Shown: positions 7,977 through 16,669 of the stretch, in pieces
How positions within the stretch are numbered: position 1 is the first letter of the stretch
Layout of the letters: every line of letters begins with the position of its first letter
Source: CAZGTQ01 sp964528575
GTDB lineage: Bacteria; Planctomycetota; UBA1135; GCA-002686595
Direction: 5' to 3'
DNA length: 64,000 nucleotides
Assembly (NCBI GenBank): GCA_964528575.1
Contig: CAZGTQ010000267.1
Span: 1 to 64,000, forward strand
Notes under the pieces: generated by a model
Database searches by the model: none
Told to the model about the DNA's origin: nothing
Seen by the model: the letters and a program-made list of their open reading frames with translations, nothing else
Position numbers and translations under genes: made by a program

Positions 7977-8759
7977 TCAGCTCGTCGCCGCGAACCAGGC
8001 GGCGGCGTACGCCTCCCAGTCGGCGAGGGTGCACGCGCCGTCGCCGTCGAAGTCCGCGTGCAGGTTGCCGGCGAGCAGGACCTGGGCGAAGAGCACCGCG
8101 TCGCCGTACGTGACGACGCCGTTCAGGTCCGAATCGGCCGCATCGAGGATCTTCAGCTCGAAGGACGCCGACGCGCTCTGCGCGTCCGCCGCGGAGCCCT
8201 GGCCGGCCTGGGCGAGCGCAAGCGCGTCGAGCCGGTGCCCGCCGGGGCGCAGCCAGCCGAACGCGACCGTGGAGCCGCTCCCGCCCCAGCTCGCGTCGAT
8301 GCCGAAGACCTGCGCGCCGCCCTTCGACACGCGGGCGCGCGCCTCGTTGTAGCCGAGCTGGCTCTGCGCGTTCGCGACGAACAGGTAGCGCACCTGCGCC
8401 GTCACGTCGAAATCGACCGTCACCTTCGACGCCGCGCTGGAGTCCGACGAGAACAGGTTCCCCGTCGTCGATGCCGTCGCGTCGAGATCGGCGCTCAGCG
8501 TCGAGCTCGAGAGCGCGGACACCTGCACCGCGCGCGCGTCGGCGACGTGCACGCCGTAGTAGTCGTCGAGGTCGCCGACGAGGTCGGAGCTCCACGCGCC
8601 CGCGGTGCTCGCGTCGCTCTCGGAGTCGGACAACCCGTTGTTGAACTCGTAGTCGAATCCGAATGCGGCGACCTCGGTGCGCCGCTCGGCGCCCTGGACG
8701 TCGACCTGGGCACCGGCGAGCGAGGCGAGGAGCACGAGAGCAGGCGGAGCGAGCTTCAT
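7977..8759 (-). CDS. secreted protein with C-terminal dockerin-like module
   Basis: A 260-aa exported protein. From the ATG at 8759 it starts with a signal peptide (MKLAPPALVLLASLAGAQ). The middle is a Ser/Ala/Asp-rich beta-type region. The last 50 residues carry two EF-hand-like calcium loops (DSDLNGVVTYGD and DFDGDGACTLAD), each followed by a helix, as in type I dockerins. Such modules are common at the C-termini of planctomycete exported proteins. An upstream ATG at 8852 has an AAGGAG 10 nt before it and would add 31 residues. That extension has poorer third-position GC than the rest, so I prefer 8759. The binding partner is unknown. Confidence 0.75.
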   Translation of the reverse strand: MKLAPPALVLLASLAGAQVDVQGAERRTEVAAFGFDYEFNNGLSDSESDASTAGAWSSDLVGDLDDYYGVHVADARAVQVSALSSSTLSADLDATASTTGNLFSSDSSAASKVTVDFDVTAQVRYLFVANAQSQLGYNEARARVSKGGAQVFGIDASWGGSGSTVAFGWLRPGGHRLDALALAQAGQGSAADAQSASASFELKILDAADSDLNGVVTYGDAVLFAQVLLAGNLHADFDGDGACTLADWEAYAAAWFAATS

Positions 8760-8810
8760 GCCGCCATGCTCGCGCGGCGCGCGCCGACGGACCAGTGAAG
8801 ATCGGCGAAA

Positions 8811-8828
8811 GGGCGCGCTACCGCGCCC
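8811..8828. repeat. 7-bp inverted repeat in the leader of the dockerin-type gene
   Basis: GGGCGCG (8811-8817) and CGCGCCC (8822-8828) pair around a 4-nt loop, about 50 nt before the preferred start codon. It may be an operator or an RNA hairpin; no partner is identifiable. Confidence 0.45.
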
Positions 8829-8960
8829 GAACGTCTCCCGGAGGGCCGACATCCACGCCACGCTCCTTCAGACTAGCAGGCGCTTCGCGCGGCTCCCGCG
8901 CAGCGGCGCCCCCGCGGCCAGAGATCGTCGCAGCGCAAGGTGCTACCGACCCGGGACGTG

Positions 8961-8999
8961 CGACGGCCACCGCGGGCGCGAGGCGCGCGGTGGCCGTCG
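8961..8999 (-). terminator. terminator-like hairpin after rplQ, end of the ribosomal superoperon
   Basis: A perfect 14-bp stem (CGACGGCCACCGCG at 8961-8974 with its complement at 8986-8999) and an 11-nt loop, 40 nt past the rplQ stop. No T-run follows, so it may be a rho-independent-like stop without U-tract or a 3'-end stabiliser. Confidence 0.7.
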
Positions 9000-9038
9000 A
9001 TGGGCTCTCGGACGGGACCGGAGCCGGGGAAGCGGGAG

Positions 9039-9428
9039 CTAGTCCTCGGTCTCGTCGTCGTCGGCGGCGCTGCGCTCGACGAACTCGAGGATCGCGCGCT
9101 GGCCGTTGTCGCCCAGGCGCGGCTTCGAGAGCTTGAGGATGCGGCAGTAGCCGCCGGGGCGCTCCTTGAAGCGCGGGCCGATCACTTCGAACAGCTTCGC
9201 GGTCGCGTCCTGGTTGCGCAGGCGCGAGAAGACGACGCGGCGGTTGTGGAGCGTCGGCTCCTTCGCGGCCGTGACCAGCTTCTCGATGAACGGCTTGACC
9301 GACTTCGCCTTCTGCACGGTCGTCGTGATCCGCTCGTGCTCGATCAGCGAAGCGGCCATGTTGCGCGTCATCGCGCGGCGGTGGCTCGCGGTCCGCCCCA
9401 GCTTGTAGCCCGATACTCGGTGTCGCAT
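9039..9428 (-). CDS. rplQ: 50S ribosomal protein L17
   Basis: Large-subunit protein near the peptide exit tunnel; 129 aa, near the usual bacterial length. The N-terminus MRHRVSGYKLGRT and the TRNMAASLIEHERI segment are diagnostic. The C-terminus ends in an acidic tail (AADDDETED). It is the last gene of the long minus-strand ribosomal block, 19 nt after rpoA, and is followed by a strong hairpin. Confidence 0.98.
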   Translation of the reverse strand: MRHRVSGYKLGRTASHRRAMTRNMAASLIEHERITTTVQKAKSVKPFIEKLVTAAKEPTLHNRRVVFSRLRNQDATAKLFEVIGPRFKERPGGYCRILKLSKPRLGDNGQRAILEFVERSAADDDETED

Positions 9429-9447
9429 CGCTCGGTTCCTCGGCCTC

Positions 9448-10437
9448 TCAGACCTTCATGCCCAGGCTGAGGCCGTTCTCGGCCAGCTTGGCCTTGATCT
9501 CGGTCAGGCTGGTCTTGCCCAGGTTCTTGAGGTTCATCACCTCTTGCTCGGTCAGCGAAACCAGGTCACGCATCACGTGCAGGTTCGCGCTGTCGAGGCA
9601 GTTGCGCGCGCGGACGGAGAGCTCGAGGTCCGTGATCGGACGGTCGAGCAAGCGCTCCATCTCCTGCTGCTCGCGGTTCTTCTGGTTGTACTCCGACTGC
9701 GTCGGATCGCCGGTGACCGGCTTGTCCTCCTCGCCCATGTCGACGAGGACGAACGGGTTCAGGTGCTTGCGGTAGATCTTCGCCGCCTCGGTCAGAGCGA
9801 GCTGCGGCGAGATGGTCCCGTCGGTCCAGATCTCGATGATGAGCCGGTCGTAGTTCGTGAACTTGCCGACGCGCGTCGCCTCGATCGCGTAGCGCACGCG
9901 GTGCACGGGCGAGTAGATCGCGTCGACCGGGATCGTGCCGAGCGGCTGCCCGTCGGCGACGTTCTCCTCGGCCGGAACGTAGCCGCGGCCCTTCTTGACC
10001 TCGAGCTCGACGTTCAGGTCGCGGTCGAGCGTCAGCTCGGCGATGTGCAGGTCTCTGTTCACGACGACCGCGTCGCCCTCGCACCGCACGTTGGCGCCAG
10101 TGACCGGTCCCTTGCCGCTCTTGTTGATGCGGCAGGTCATCGGACGCTGGCCCGGGTACTGGATGCGCAGACGCTTGAGGTTGAGGATGATGTCGGTGAC
10201 GTCCTCGTAGACGCCCTCGAGCGAAGCGAACTCGTGCTCGGCTCCCTCGATGCGGACGGCGGTGACGGCAGTGCCCTCGATCGAGCTCAGGAGCACGCGC
10301 CGCAAGCCGTTGCCGATCGTGTGGCCAAAGCCACGCTCGAACGGCTCGACGACGAAGCGCCCGTATTCCTCGGTGAGCGTCTCCGCCTCCGGCCTCACGC
10401 GGCTCGGGAGCTCGAAGTTGCGCCAACGGATTCTCAT
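9448..10437 (-). CDS. rpoA: RNA polymerase subunit alpha
   Basis: Scaffold subunit of RNA polymerase, 329 aa. The N-terminal dimerisation domain has the family motifs GFGHTIGNGLRRVLLSS and EGVYEDVTDIILNLK. A linker near 235-260 leads to the C-terminal domain, which contacts UP elements and activators (LELSVRARNCL, then LKNLGKTSLTEIK). All expected parts are present. It sits between rpsD and rplQ, the common bacterial order. Confidence 0.98.
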   Translation of the reverse strand: MRIRWRNFELPSRVRPEAETLTEEYGRFVVEPFERGFGHTIGNGLRRVLLSSIEGTAVTAVRIEGAEHEFASLEGVYEDVTDIILNLKRLRIQYPGQRPMTCRINKSGKGPVTGANVRCEGDAVVVNRDLHIAELTLDRDLNVELEVKKGRGYVPAEENVADGQPLGTIPVDAIYSPVHRVRYAIEATRVGKFTNYDRLIIEIWTDGTISPQLALTEAAKIYRKHLNPFVLVDMGEEDKPVTGDPTQSEYNQKNREQQEMERLLDRPITDLELSVRARNCLDSANLHVMRDLVSLTEQEVMNLKNLGKTSLTEIKAKLAENGLSLGMKV

Positions 10438-10493
10438 GTCCAGGTCTTCTGAGGTGGGGCTCTGAGGGTTCGGTGTGCGGTCTACGGTGCGGC

Positions 10494-11120
10494 CTACTTC
10501 GAGCAGAGCTCGATGATGAGCTGCTCTTGGATCGGGTGCGGGACGTGCTCGCGGCGCGGAAGCGCGAGCACTTTCCCGGTGAGTTTGTCGCCTTGGACCT
10601 CGAGCCAGTCCGGGACGGTCTGCGACTTGTTCACCTCGACTGCCTCGTTGACCATCTTCCTGGTCTTCTCGTGCTCCCGGACCGCGAACACGTCGCCGGG
10701 ACGCAGCGAGAACGACGCGATGTCGACGCGCCGCCCGTTCACGAGGAAGTGGCCGTGGTTGATCATCTGGCGCGCGTGGTTGCGCGAGAGGGCGAACCCG
10801 CTCGCGAGCACGACGTTGTCGAACCGGCGCTCGAGCAGCGAGAGCAGCGTCTCGCCCGTGTTGCCCTTCCTACGCTCCGCCTCTTTGAAGTAGAGACGGA
10901 ACTGGCGCTCGAGCACGCCGTAGATGCGCTTGAGCTTCTGCTTCTCGCGCAGGTGGACACCGTAGTCGGTGATTTTCGACCGGCGCTGGGCGTGGACCCC
11001 GGGCGGATAGTCGCGGCGCGAGATCGCGCACTTGTCGGTGAAGCAGCGCTGTCCCTTGAGGAACAGCTTCATGCCCTCGCGCCGACACAGTTTGCACTTG
11101 TTGCCGATGTAGCGTGCCAT
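10494..11120 (-). CDS. rpsD: 30S ribosomal protein S4
   Basis: Primary 16S rRNA-binding protein, 208 aa. This is the zinc-binding (C+) form, with cysteines in CKLC (9-12), C26 and C31. The S4 RNA-binding domain is clear (ASGFALSRNHARQMINHGHFLVNG). S4 often autoregulates the rpsM-rpsK-rpsD-rpoA unit; no leader pseudoknot was recognised here. It follows rpsK by 27 nt. Confidence 0.98.
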   Translation of the reverse strand: MARYIGNKCKLCRREGMKLFLKGQRCFTDKCAISRRDYPPGVHAQRRSKITDYGVHLREKQKLKRIYGVLERQFRLYFKEAERRKGNTGETLLSLLERRFDNVVLASGFALSRNHARQMINHGHFLVNGRRVDIASFSLRPGDVFAVREHEKTRKMVNEAVEVNKSQTVPDWLEVQGDKLTGKVLALPRREHVPHPIQEQLIIELCSK

Positions 11121-11147
11121 GTTCGTTCGTTGGTGGCCTGGTGCGTC

Positions 11148-11528
11148 TCAGACGCGGCGGCGCTTGCGGGCGCGGCAGCCGTTGTGGGGCAGGGGGGTCA
11201 CGTCCATGATCGAGACGACCTTCATCCCCGCGTTGGAGAGCGCGCGGACGGCCGCCTCGCGGCCGGAGCCGGCGCCCTTCACGCGCACCTCGATCTCTTT
11301 CATTCCGTTGCGCATCGCGCCCGACGCGGCGCGGTCGGCCGCGCGCTGAGCGGCGAACGGCGTGCTCTTGCGCGTGCCCTTGAAGTTCGCGGTCCCCGAC
11401 GAGCCCCACGAGATCGTGGCGCCGGTCGTGTCCGTGATGGTCACGATCGTGTTGTTGAAGCTCGCCTTCACGTGGGCGATGCCCTTCGCGACGCTCTTGC
11501 GCGTCTTGCGTTTCGCGGACTTGGCCAT
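11148..11528 (-). CDS. rpsK: 30S ribosomal protein S11
   Basis: Platform protein of the small subunit, 126 aa. Diagnostic stretches are AHVKASFNNTIVTITD and the C-terminal TPLPHNGCRARKRRRV. The N-terminal basic extension (MAKSAKRKTRKSV) is normal. It lies 9 nt after rpsM. Confidence 0.98.
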   Translation of the reverse strand: MAKSAKRKTRKSVAKGIAHVKASFNNTIVTITDTTGATISWGSSGTANFKGTRKSTPFAAQRAADRAASGAMRNGMKEIEVRVKGAGSGREAAVRALSNAGMKVVSIMDVTPLPHNGCRARKRRRV

Positions 11529-11537
11529 GTGCTCGTC

Positions 11538-11921
11538 CTACTTCATCCCTTTCACGGACTTCTTCCCGGCGACCGTCTTCTTCGGTCCCTTGCGTGTGCG
11601 CGCGTTCGTCCGCGTCCGCTGGCCGCGCACGGGCAGCCCGCGCCGGTGGCGCAGACCGCGGTAGCAGCCGATGTCGCGCAGGCGGCTGATGTTCGCTGCG
11701 ACCTGGCGGCGGAGCGCGCCCTCGACGACGTAGACCTTCTGGACGTGATTGGCGAGGTTCGTGATCTGCTCCTCGTTCAGGTCGCCGGCGCGCATGCCGG
11801 GATCCAGAGCGAGGTCGGCGCAGATCTTCTGCGCCGTCGTCCGACCGACGCCGAAGACGTAGGTCAGCGAGATCTCGAGTCGCTTGTTGGGCGGGATATC
11901 GACACCGATGACGCGCGGCAT
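11538..11921 (-). CDS. rpsM: 30S ribosomal protein S13
   Basis: Head protein that contacts P-site tRNA and bridges to L5; 127 aa. It starts MPRVIGVDIPPNKRLEISLTY and has the conserved RHRRGLPVRGQRTRTNARTRKG segment and a basic C-terminal tail ending KSVKGMK. It lies 21 nt after rpmJ. Confidence 0.98.
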   Translation of the reverse strand: MPRVIGVDIPPNKRLEISLTYVFGVGRTTAQKICADLALDPGMRAGDLNEEQITNLANHVQKVYVVEGALRRQVAANISRLRDIGCYRGLRHRRGLPVRGQRTRTNARTRKGPKKTVAGKKSVKGMK

Positions 11922-11942
11922 GGCTGCTCTCCGAGGGCCGGG

Positions 11943-12062
11943 CTACCGGCCCTGCCTCTGCTTGTGACGGGGGTCCGATTTGCAGATCACGCGCAGGACC
12001 CCGCGGCGCTTGATGATCTTGCAGTGGATGCACATCCGGCGAACGCTGCTTCGAACTTTCAT
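11943..12062 (-). CDS. rpmJ: 50S ribosomal protein L36
   Basis: A 39-aa protein in the usual place between infA and rpsM. It starts MKVRSSVRRMCIHCK and keeps the zinc ligands Cys11, Cys14, Cys27 and His33, so it is the zinc-binding form. Its ATG overlaps the infA stop by one base (TAATG). Confidence 0.97.
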   Translation of the reverse strand: MKVRSSVRRMCIHCKIIKRRGVLRVICKSDPRHKQRQGR

Positions 12063-12301
12063 TACCTTCTCCGCCGCGGCCGGCGGTCGCCGCGATACAC
12101 GATCCGCCCCTTGGTCAGGTCGTAGGGCGACATCTCCACCGTGATCTTGTCCCCGGGCAGGATGCGGATGTAGTGCATGCGCATCTTGCCGCTGACGTGG
12201 GCGAGGATCGTGTGACCGGACTCGAGCTTCGCGCGGAAACGCGCGTTCGGCAGAGCCTCGGTCACGACCGCCTCGACCGTGATCGGTTCTTCCTTGGCCA
12301 C
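12062..12301 (-). CDS. infA: translation initiation factor IF-1
   Basis: Single OB-fold factor that blocks the A site during initiation; 79 aa (E. coli has 72). It starts at a GTG that overlaps the adk TAG by one base, which fits the family start MAKEEPITVEAVV. Core motifs FRAKLESGH, AHVSGKMRMHYIRILPGD and VEMSPYDLTKGRI are present. The tail RRPRRRR is slightly longer and more basic than usual. map, which often lies between adk and infA, is absent. Confidence 0.97.
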   Translation of the reverse strand: MAKEEPITVEAVVTEALPNARFRAKLESGHTILAHVSGKMRMHYIRILPGDKITVEMSPYDLTKGRIVYRGDRRPRRRR

Positions 12302-12975
12302 TAGGCCTTCCCCCCGCTCGCTTCGAGCCCGTTCGACGAGATCCAGCGAGCCAGGTCGGCGAAGACGGCGTCGGGAGCGCGCTCGCCGTCGACCTTGCGC
12401 AGGATGCCGCGCTCCTCGTAGAAGCGGACCAACGGCGCGGTCTGCTCGTGGTAGACCCGCAGCCGCTCGCGCACGACCTCCGACCGGTCGTCGGGGCGCT
12501 GGACGAGCTCCCCGCCGCACGCGTCGCAGCGCCCTTTCTCGCGCGGGGGCGCGAACTCCGCGTGCTGCACGTTGCCGCATTTCGAGCAGACCAGTCGCCC
12601 GGACACGCGGCGCACGATCGTGTCGTCGGACACGACCAGCTCGTAGACCTCGGGGCGCGCGTCGTCGCCGAGCCGCTCGTCGAGCGAGCGCGCCTGGCCG
12701 TCCGTGCGCGGAAACCCGTCGAGCAGGTACCCCTCGGCGCAGTCCGGCTGCGCGACGCGGTCGAACAGCATGTCGAGCACGAGGTCGTCGGGGACGAGGC
12801 GGCCCGCGTCCATGTACTGCTTCGCGCGGCGGCCGAGCTCGGTCCCCTCGCTCTGGTGCTTGCGGAACAGGTCGCCGGTGGACACGTGGGACAGACCGCT
12901 GGACGTCGCGAGGCGCGACGCCTGCGTTCCTTTCCCTGCGCCCGGAGCTCCTAGGAGGATGACCACCTTGACCAT
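12301..12975 (-). CDS. adk: adenylate kinase
   Basis: Interconverts ATP + AMP and 2 ADP; 224 aa, long (LID) form. The P-loop GAPGAGKGT is at 9-17 and the AMP site STGDLFR at 32-38. DGFPRT at 86-91 is intact. The LID has four zinc cysteines (C130, C133, C150, C153). It lies 17 nt after secY and is coupled to infA by a one-base overlap. Confidence 0.97.
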   Translation of the reverse strand: MVKVVILLGAPGAGKGTQASRLATSSGLSHVSTGDLFRKHQSEGTELGRRAKQYMDAGRLVPDDLVLDMLFDRVAQPDCAEGYLLDGFPRTDGQARSLDERLGDDARPEVYELVVSDDTIVRRVSGRLVCSKCGNVQHAEFAPPREKGRCDACGGELVQRPDDRSEVVRERLRVYHEQTAPLVRFYEERGILRKVDGERAPDAVFADLARWISSNGLEASGGKA

Positions 12976-12992
12976 GTTCCTTCGCGCGGCGC

Positions 12993-14315
12993 TCAGCCGC
13001 GTCGGGCCCAGCCTCCGGGACCGCCCTGTCCGCCACCCTTCATGAAGCCCTCGTAGTTGCGCATCACGAGTTGCGCGTTGAGCTTGTCCACCAGGTCCAT
13101 CGCCACGCCGACGACGATCAGCACGGAGGTGCCGCCGAGGAAGTACGCGAGGTTGCCCTGGAGCGAGGGGATCGTGCCGGTGACGAAGTTCGGCAGCACC
13201 GCGATCAAGGAGAGGAACACGGCGCCCGCGAGCGTGATGCGGGTGAGCGTGCCCTTGAGGAAGTCGGCGGTCCGGCCGCCGGGACGGATGCCGGGGATGA
13301 ACGAGCCGTGCTCGCGCAGGTTGTCGGCGATCTCGTCCGGCCGGAACATCAGGTTGTTCCAGAAGAAGCAGAAGCCGAAGACGAGCAGCAGGTTCGACAC
13401 GACGTAGATGAAGCCGTCCGCGTCGCCCACCACGTCGCGCAGCGCGCCCCAGTCGAGCATCTCCGCGACGACCGTCGGAAGGATGAACAGCGCCGAGGCG
13501 AAGATGATCGGCATGACGCCGGCCATGTTCACCTTGAGCGGCAGGTAGTGCCGCTGGCCGCCGTACACGCGGCGCCCGCGCGTCAGGCGCGCGTACTGGA
13601 TCGGGATGCGGCGCTCGCCCTTCTGGATGTAGACGATCACGAGGACGATCGCGACCCAGATCGCGGCGAGCGTGAGGATCGTGTTGTACGCCTCGCTCTC
13701 CTGCGTGCTGATCACCTGCCCGAGGCTCGCCGGCATCGTCGCGATGATGCCCGCCATGATGATCAGCGACGCGCCGTTGCCGATGCCGTACTCGGTGATC
13801 AGCTCGCCGATCCACATCACGAGCAGCGCGCCGGCTACGAGCGAGAGGATCACGACGATGCCGAGGCCGAAGACGTTCGTGCCCTCGGTGATCAGGCCCG
13901 GGAGCTTCAGGAAGACGCCGAACCAGATGAACATCGCCTGGAGCAGCGCGATCGGTACCGTCGAGAGGCGGGTCCACTGGTTGATCTTCTTCTGGCCGCT
14001 CGCGCCCTCCTTGGCGACGGCCTCGAGCTGGGGCGAGACCTTCGCGAGCACGGAGAAGATGATCGACGCCGAGATGTAGGGCATGATCCCGAGCGCGAAG
14101 AGCACGGTCTGCCCGATCTGGGCGCCGGTGAACGCGCTGAGCAGGCCGAACAGCGAGCTGCCGGCCGAGCGCGACGCCTCCTCGATGAAGTCGGGGCTGA
14201 TGCCCGGGATCGGCACGTGGAAGCCGACCCGGTACGCCGCGAGCAGCGCCAGCGTCGTGACGATCTTGCGGCGCGTCTCAGGGATGCGCAGGAGCTGTAG
14301 GGCGCGAATCTCCAC
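12993..14315 (-). CDS. secY: preprotein translocase subunit SecY
   Basis: Channel subunit of the Sec translocon, 440 aa with ten hydrophobic segments. It starts at GTG (MEIRALQLLRIPE), 6 nt after the rplO stop. The plug region is IPGISPDFIEE, and the family signature GIMPYISASIIFSVL follows. The C-terminus ends in a Gly-rich tail (MKGGGQGGPGGWARRG). Located between rplO and adk as in most bacteria. Confidence 0.97.
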   Translation of the reverse strand: MEIRALQLLRIPETRRKIVTTLALLAAYRVGFHVPIPGISPDFIEEASRSAGSSLFGLLSAFTGAQIGQTVLFALGIMPYISASIIFSVLAKVSPQLEAVAKEGASGQKKINQWTRLSTVPIALLQAMFIWFGVFLKLPGLITEGTNVFGLGIVVILSLVAGALLVMWIGELITEYGIGNGASLIIMAGIIATMPASLGQVISTQESEAYNTILTLAAIWVAIVLVIVYIQKGERRIPIQYARLTRGRRVYGGQRHYLPLKVNMAGVMPIIFASALFILPTVVAEMLDWGALRDVVGDADGFIYVVSNLLLVFGFCFFWNNLMFRPDEIADNLREHGSFIPGIRPGGRTADFLKGTLTRITLAGAVFLSLIAVLPNFVTGTIPSLQGNLAYFLGGTSVLIVVGVAMDLVDKLNAQLVMRNYEGFMKGGGQGGPGGWARRG

Positions 14316-14321
14316 GACGCT

Positions 14322-14810
14322 CTACTCCTCGCCCCCCTCCGCGCCGTCCGTCTCGCGGCCGCGCGCGTCCAGGTGGACGAGCGTGCCGCCCGCGGCGGTG
14401 ATCTTCTCCGCCGCCGACTTGCTGAACTTCTGCGCGCGGACCGTGAGCTTGCGACCGATATCGCCGATGCCCAGCACCTTGAGCAGCGGCGACTGCTTGC
14501 TGGCGAGGCCCTTCGCGAGGATCGCCGCCAGGTCGACGACGTCCCCGTCGGCGAACTCGGCGAACCGCTCGACGTTGATGATCGTGTACTCCGTGCGGAA
14601 GCGGTAGTTCGAGAACCCGCGCTTGGGGACGCGCCGGTAGAGCGGCATCTGGCCGCCCTCGTGGCCCGGCCTGCGACTCGAGCCCGAGCGCTGGCCGTAG
14701 CCCTTGTGGCCGCGGCCGGAGGTCTTGCCGTTGCCGCTGCCCGTGCCGCGGCCGACGCGATGGCGTCGGTCGTGGCGTTGGCCCTTGGCGCAGACGGTCT
14801 GGAGGTCCAT
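14322..14810 (-). CDS. rplO: 50S ribosomal protein L15
   Basis: Large-subunit assembly protein, 162 aa. The N-terminal Gly/Arg-rich extension (GRGTGSGNGKTSGRGHKGYGQ as a signature, residues 20-40) and MPLYRRVPKRGFSN are diagnostic. It begins 2 nt after the rpsE stop; the L30 gene that usually sits here is missing. Confidence 0.97.
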   Translation of the reverse strand: MDLQTVCAKGQRHDRRHRVGRGTGSGNGKTSGRGHKGYGQRSGSSRRPGHEGGQMPLYRRVPKRGFSNYRFRTEYTIINVERFAEFADGDVVDLAAILAKGLASKQSPLLKVLGIGDIGRKLTVRAQKFSKSAAEKITAAGGTLVHLDARGRETDGAEGGEE

Positions 14811-14812
14811 CG

Positions 14813-15325
14813 CTACAGCTCCACTCCACGCAGCTCGGCGACCTGCTCGCGCGTGCGCAGTTGCGCGAGCGCGTCGATCGTCGCCTTGGTCAAGTTGATC
14901 GGGTTCGTCGACCCGTAGGCCTTGGTGAGGATGTTCTTGATGCCGGCCATCTCGCAGACCGCGCGCACGGCGGCGCCCGCGATGATGCCCGTGCCCTCGG
15001 ACGCCGGGACCATGCGGATCACGGCGCCGCAGAACTCGCCGGTCACCTCGTGCGGGATCGAGCCCGCCGCGGTCAGCGGCACGCGCATCAGATGCTTGCG
15101 CGCGTCCTTGGCGGCCTTCTCGATCGCCGGCGGCACCTGGCGCGCCTTGCCGAAGCCGCAGCCGACGATGCCGTCGCGATTTCCCGCCACGGACAGGGCC
15201 GAGAACGAGAAGCGCCGGCCGCCCTTGACGACCGCGCTGCAGCGGTTGACCCGCACGAGGACCTCGGACACGTTCCCGAGCTCGTTCGCTTCCGCGTGGT
15301 CGATGTACTGGATCTCTTCGCGCAT
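14813..15325 (-). CDS. rpsE: 30S ribosomal protein S5
   Basis: Decoding-fidelity protein, 170 aa. Domains: double-stranded RNA-binding-like N-terminal part (VNRCSAVVKGGRRFSFSAL) and a C-terminal domain with GCGFGKARQVPPAIEKA. The start ATG overlaps the rplR TGA. It is followed directly by rplO, with no rpmD between. Confidence 0.98.
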   Translation of the reverse strand: MREEIQYIDHAEANELGNVSEVLVRVNRCSAVVKGGRRFSFSALSVAGNRDGIVGCGFGKARQVPPAIEKAAKDARKHLMRVPLTAAGSIPHEVTGEFCGAVIRMVPASEGTGIIAGAAVRAVCEMAGIKNILTKAYGSTNPINLTKATIDALAQLRTREQVAELRGVEL

Positions 15326-15693
15326 CAGAACTGGAGCCCTTCTTCACGGGCGGCTTCGGCCAGCGCCTTGACGCGGCCGTGGTACTTGCTGGCGCCGCGG
15401 TCGAGCACGACCGCCTGGACGCCGGCCTCCTTCGCGCGGCGCGCGATCTCGCGACCGATCACGGCGGCGCGCTGCGTCTTGTTCTTGCCCTCGAGATCGC
15501 CTCCGAGCGAGCGCGCGGTCGTGCCGATCCCGCACAGCGTGCGGCCGGTCTCCGCATCGACGATCTGGGCGTAGATGTGCTTGACGGAGCGGTGCACGCA
15601 CAGCCGCGGACGCGTCGCGTGCACCGTGATGCGCCGACGCGTCGACAGCTTGCGGCGGTCGCGCTGCTGATTCTTCCTGCGGGTCGCCTTCAT
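15325..15693 (-). CDS. rplR: 50S ribosomal protein L18
   Basis: 5S rRNA-binding protein, 122 aa. The RPRLCVHRSVKHIYAQIVD stretch and the C-terminal YHGRVKALAEAAREEGLQF are diagnostic. The N-terminus is strongly basic. Its stop overlaps the rpsE start, so the two are translationally coupled. Confidence 0.98.
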   Translation of the reverse strand: MKATRRKNQQRDRRKLSTRRRITVHATRPRLCVHRSVKHIYAQIVDAETGRTLCGIGTTARSLGGDLEGKNKTQRAAVIGREIARRAKEAGVQAVVLDRGASKYHGRVKALAEAAREEGLQF

Positions 15694-15699
15694 CCGAGC

Positions 15700-16248
15700 C
15701 TAGCTCCCGAAGCTCTTGCCGACCTTGCGGCGGACGAACTCGTCCTTGTAGCGGATGCCTTTGCCCTTGTACGGCTCCGGCGGGCGCACCTTGCGGATCT
15801 GCGCCGCGAGCTGACCCACCGCCTGCTTGTCGATGCCCTTCACGACGACCGTCGTCGGGTTGGGCGTCTCGGCCTCGATGCCCTCGGGCAGCGGGATGTC
15901 GACGGGATGGCAGAAGCCGATGTTGAGCACGAGCTTGCGCCCCTGCGCGCTCGCGTTCCAACCGACGCCGATGATCTCGAGGTCCTTGCGGTAGCCCTCG
16001 GTGACGCCGCCGACCATGTTCGCGAGCAACGCGCGGGTCATTCCGTGGTACGCGCGCGCCTGGCGCGCCTGACCCGCGCCGCTGAGCGTGACGGAGGCCT
16101 CGCCGCCTTCGACCGCGACGTCGACCTCGGGCCGCAGGACCATCTCCAGCGTGCCCTTCGGGCCGCTGACCTGGACCCGGCGCTTCGGGCCGAGCTCGAC
16201 CTTCACGCTCCCCGGGACGGGGATGGGCTGTTTACCGATGCGGGACAT
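15700..16248 (-). CDS. rplF: 50S ribosomal protein L6
   Basis: Protein near the factor-binding site, 182 aa. It starts MSRIGKQPIPVPGSV and has both repeated L6 domains. The C-terminal motif RKVRPPEPYKGKGIRYKDE is the family signature. It follows rpsH by 12 nt and precedes rplR by 6 nt. Confidence 0.98.
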   Translation of the reverse strand: MSRIGKQPIPVPGSVKVELGPKRRVQVSGPKGTLEMVLRPEVDVAVEGGEASVTLSGAGQARQARAYHGMTRALLANMVGGVTEGYRKDLEIIGVGWNASAQGRKLVLNIGFCHPVDIPLPEGIEAETPNPTTVVVKGIDKQAVGQLAAQIRKVRPPEPYKGKGIRYKDEFVRRKVGKSFGS

Positions 16249-16260
16249 GTGAGGCCTGGA

Positions 16261-16656
16261 TCAATAGATTTTGCAGAGGATCTCGCCGCCGACGTTCTGC
16301 GCGCGCGCCTGGCGGTCGGACAGGATCCCCTTGGGAGTGGAGACGACGAAGATGCCCATGCCGCCGAGGACGGACGGGATCTCGTCGGACTTCATGTAGA
16401 CGCGGCGGCCGGGCTTGCTGACGCGGTCGATGCGCCGCAGCACGTGCTGGCCGTTCGGTCCGTACTTGAGCTTCACCCGCAGACGGCTCGACGGCTTGGC
16501 CTCCTCGACGTCGAACGAGTCGACGAAGCCCTCCTCGACGAGGATCTGGGCGATGCCCACCTTCATGCGCGAGGCGGGCATGTCGACGCGCTTGGCGCGG
16601 ATGCTGTTGGCGTTGCGGATGCGTGTGAGCATGTCCGCGATCGGGTCGGTCATCAT
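16261..16656 (-). CDS. rpsH: 30S ribosomal protein S8
   Basis: Central-domain 16S binder, 131 aa. It starts MTDPIADMLTRIRNAN (from the second Met) and has the C-terminal signature GILSDRQARAQNVGGEILCKIY. In E. coli S8 represses the spc operon; no target site was recognised here. Confidence 0.98.
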   Translation of the reverse strand: MMTDPIADMLTRIRNANSIRAKRVDMPASRMKVGIAQILVEEGFVDSFDVEEAKPSSRLRVKLKYGPNGQHVLRRIDRVSKPGRRVYMKSDEIPSVLGGMGIFVVSTPKGILSDRQARAQNVGGEILCKIY

Positions 16657-16669
16657 CGTTCTACCCTCC

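Noticed and set aside
8760..8852. N-terminal extension of the dockerin-type protein from the ATG at 8852
   Set aside because: An AAGGAG precedes it, but the added codons have poor third-position GC and a hairpin lies in them; the start at 8759 gives a clean signal peptide. Not fully excluded.
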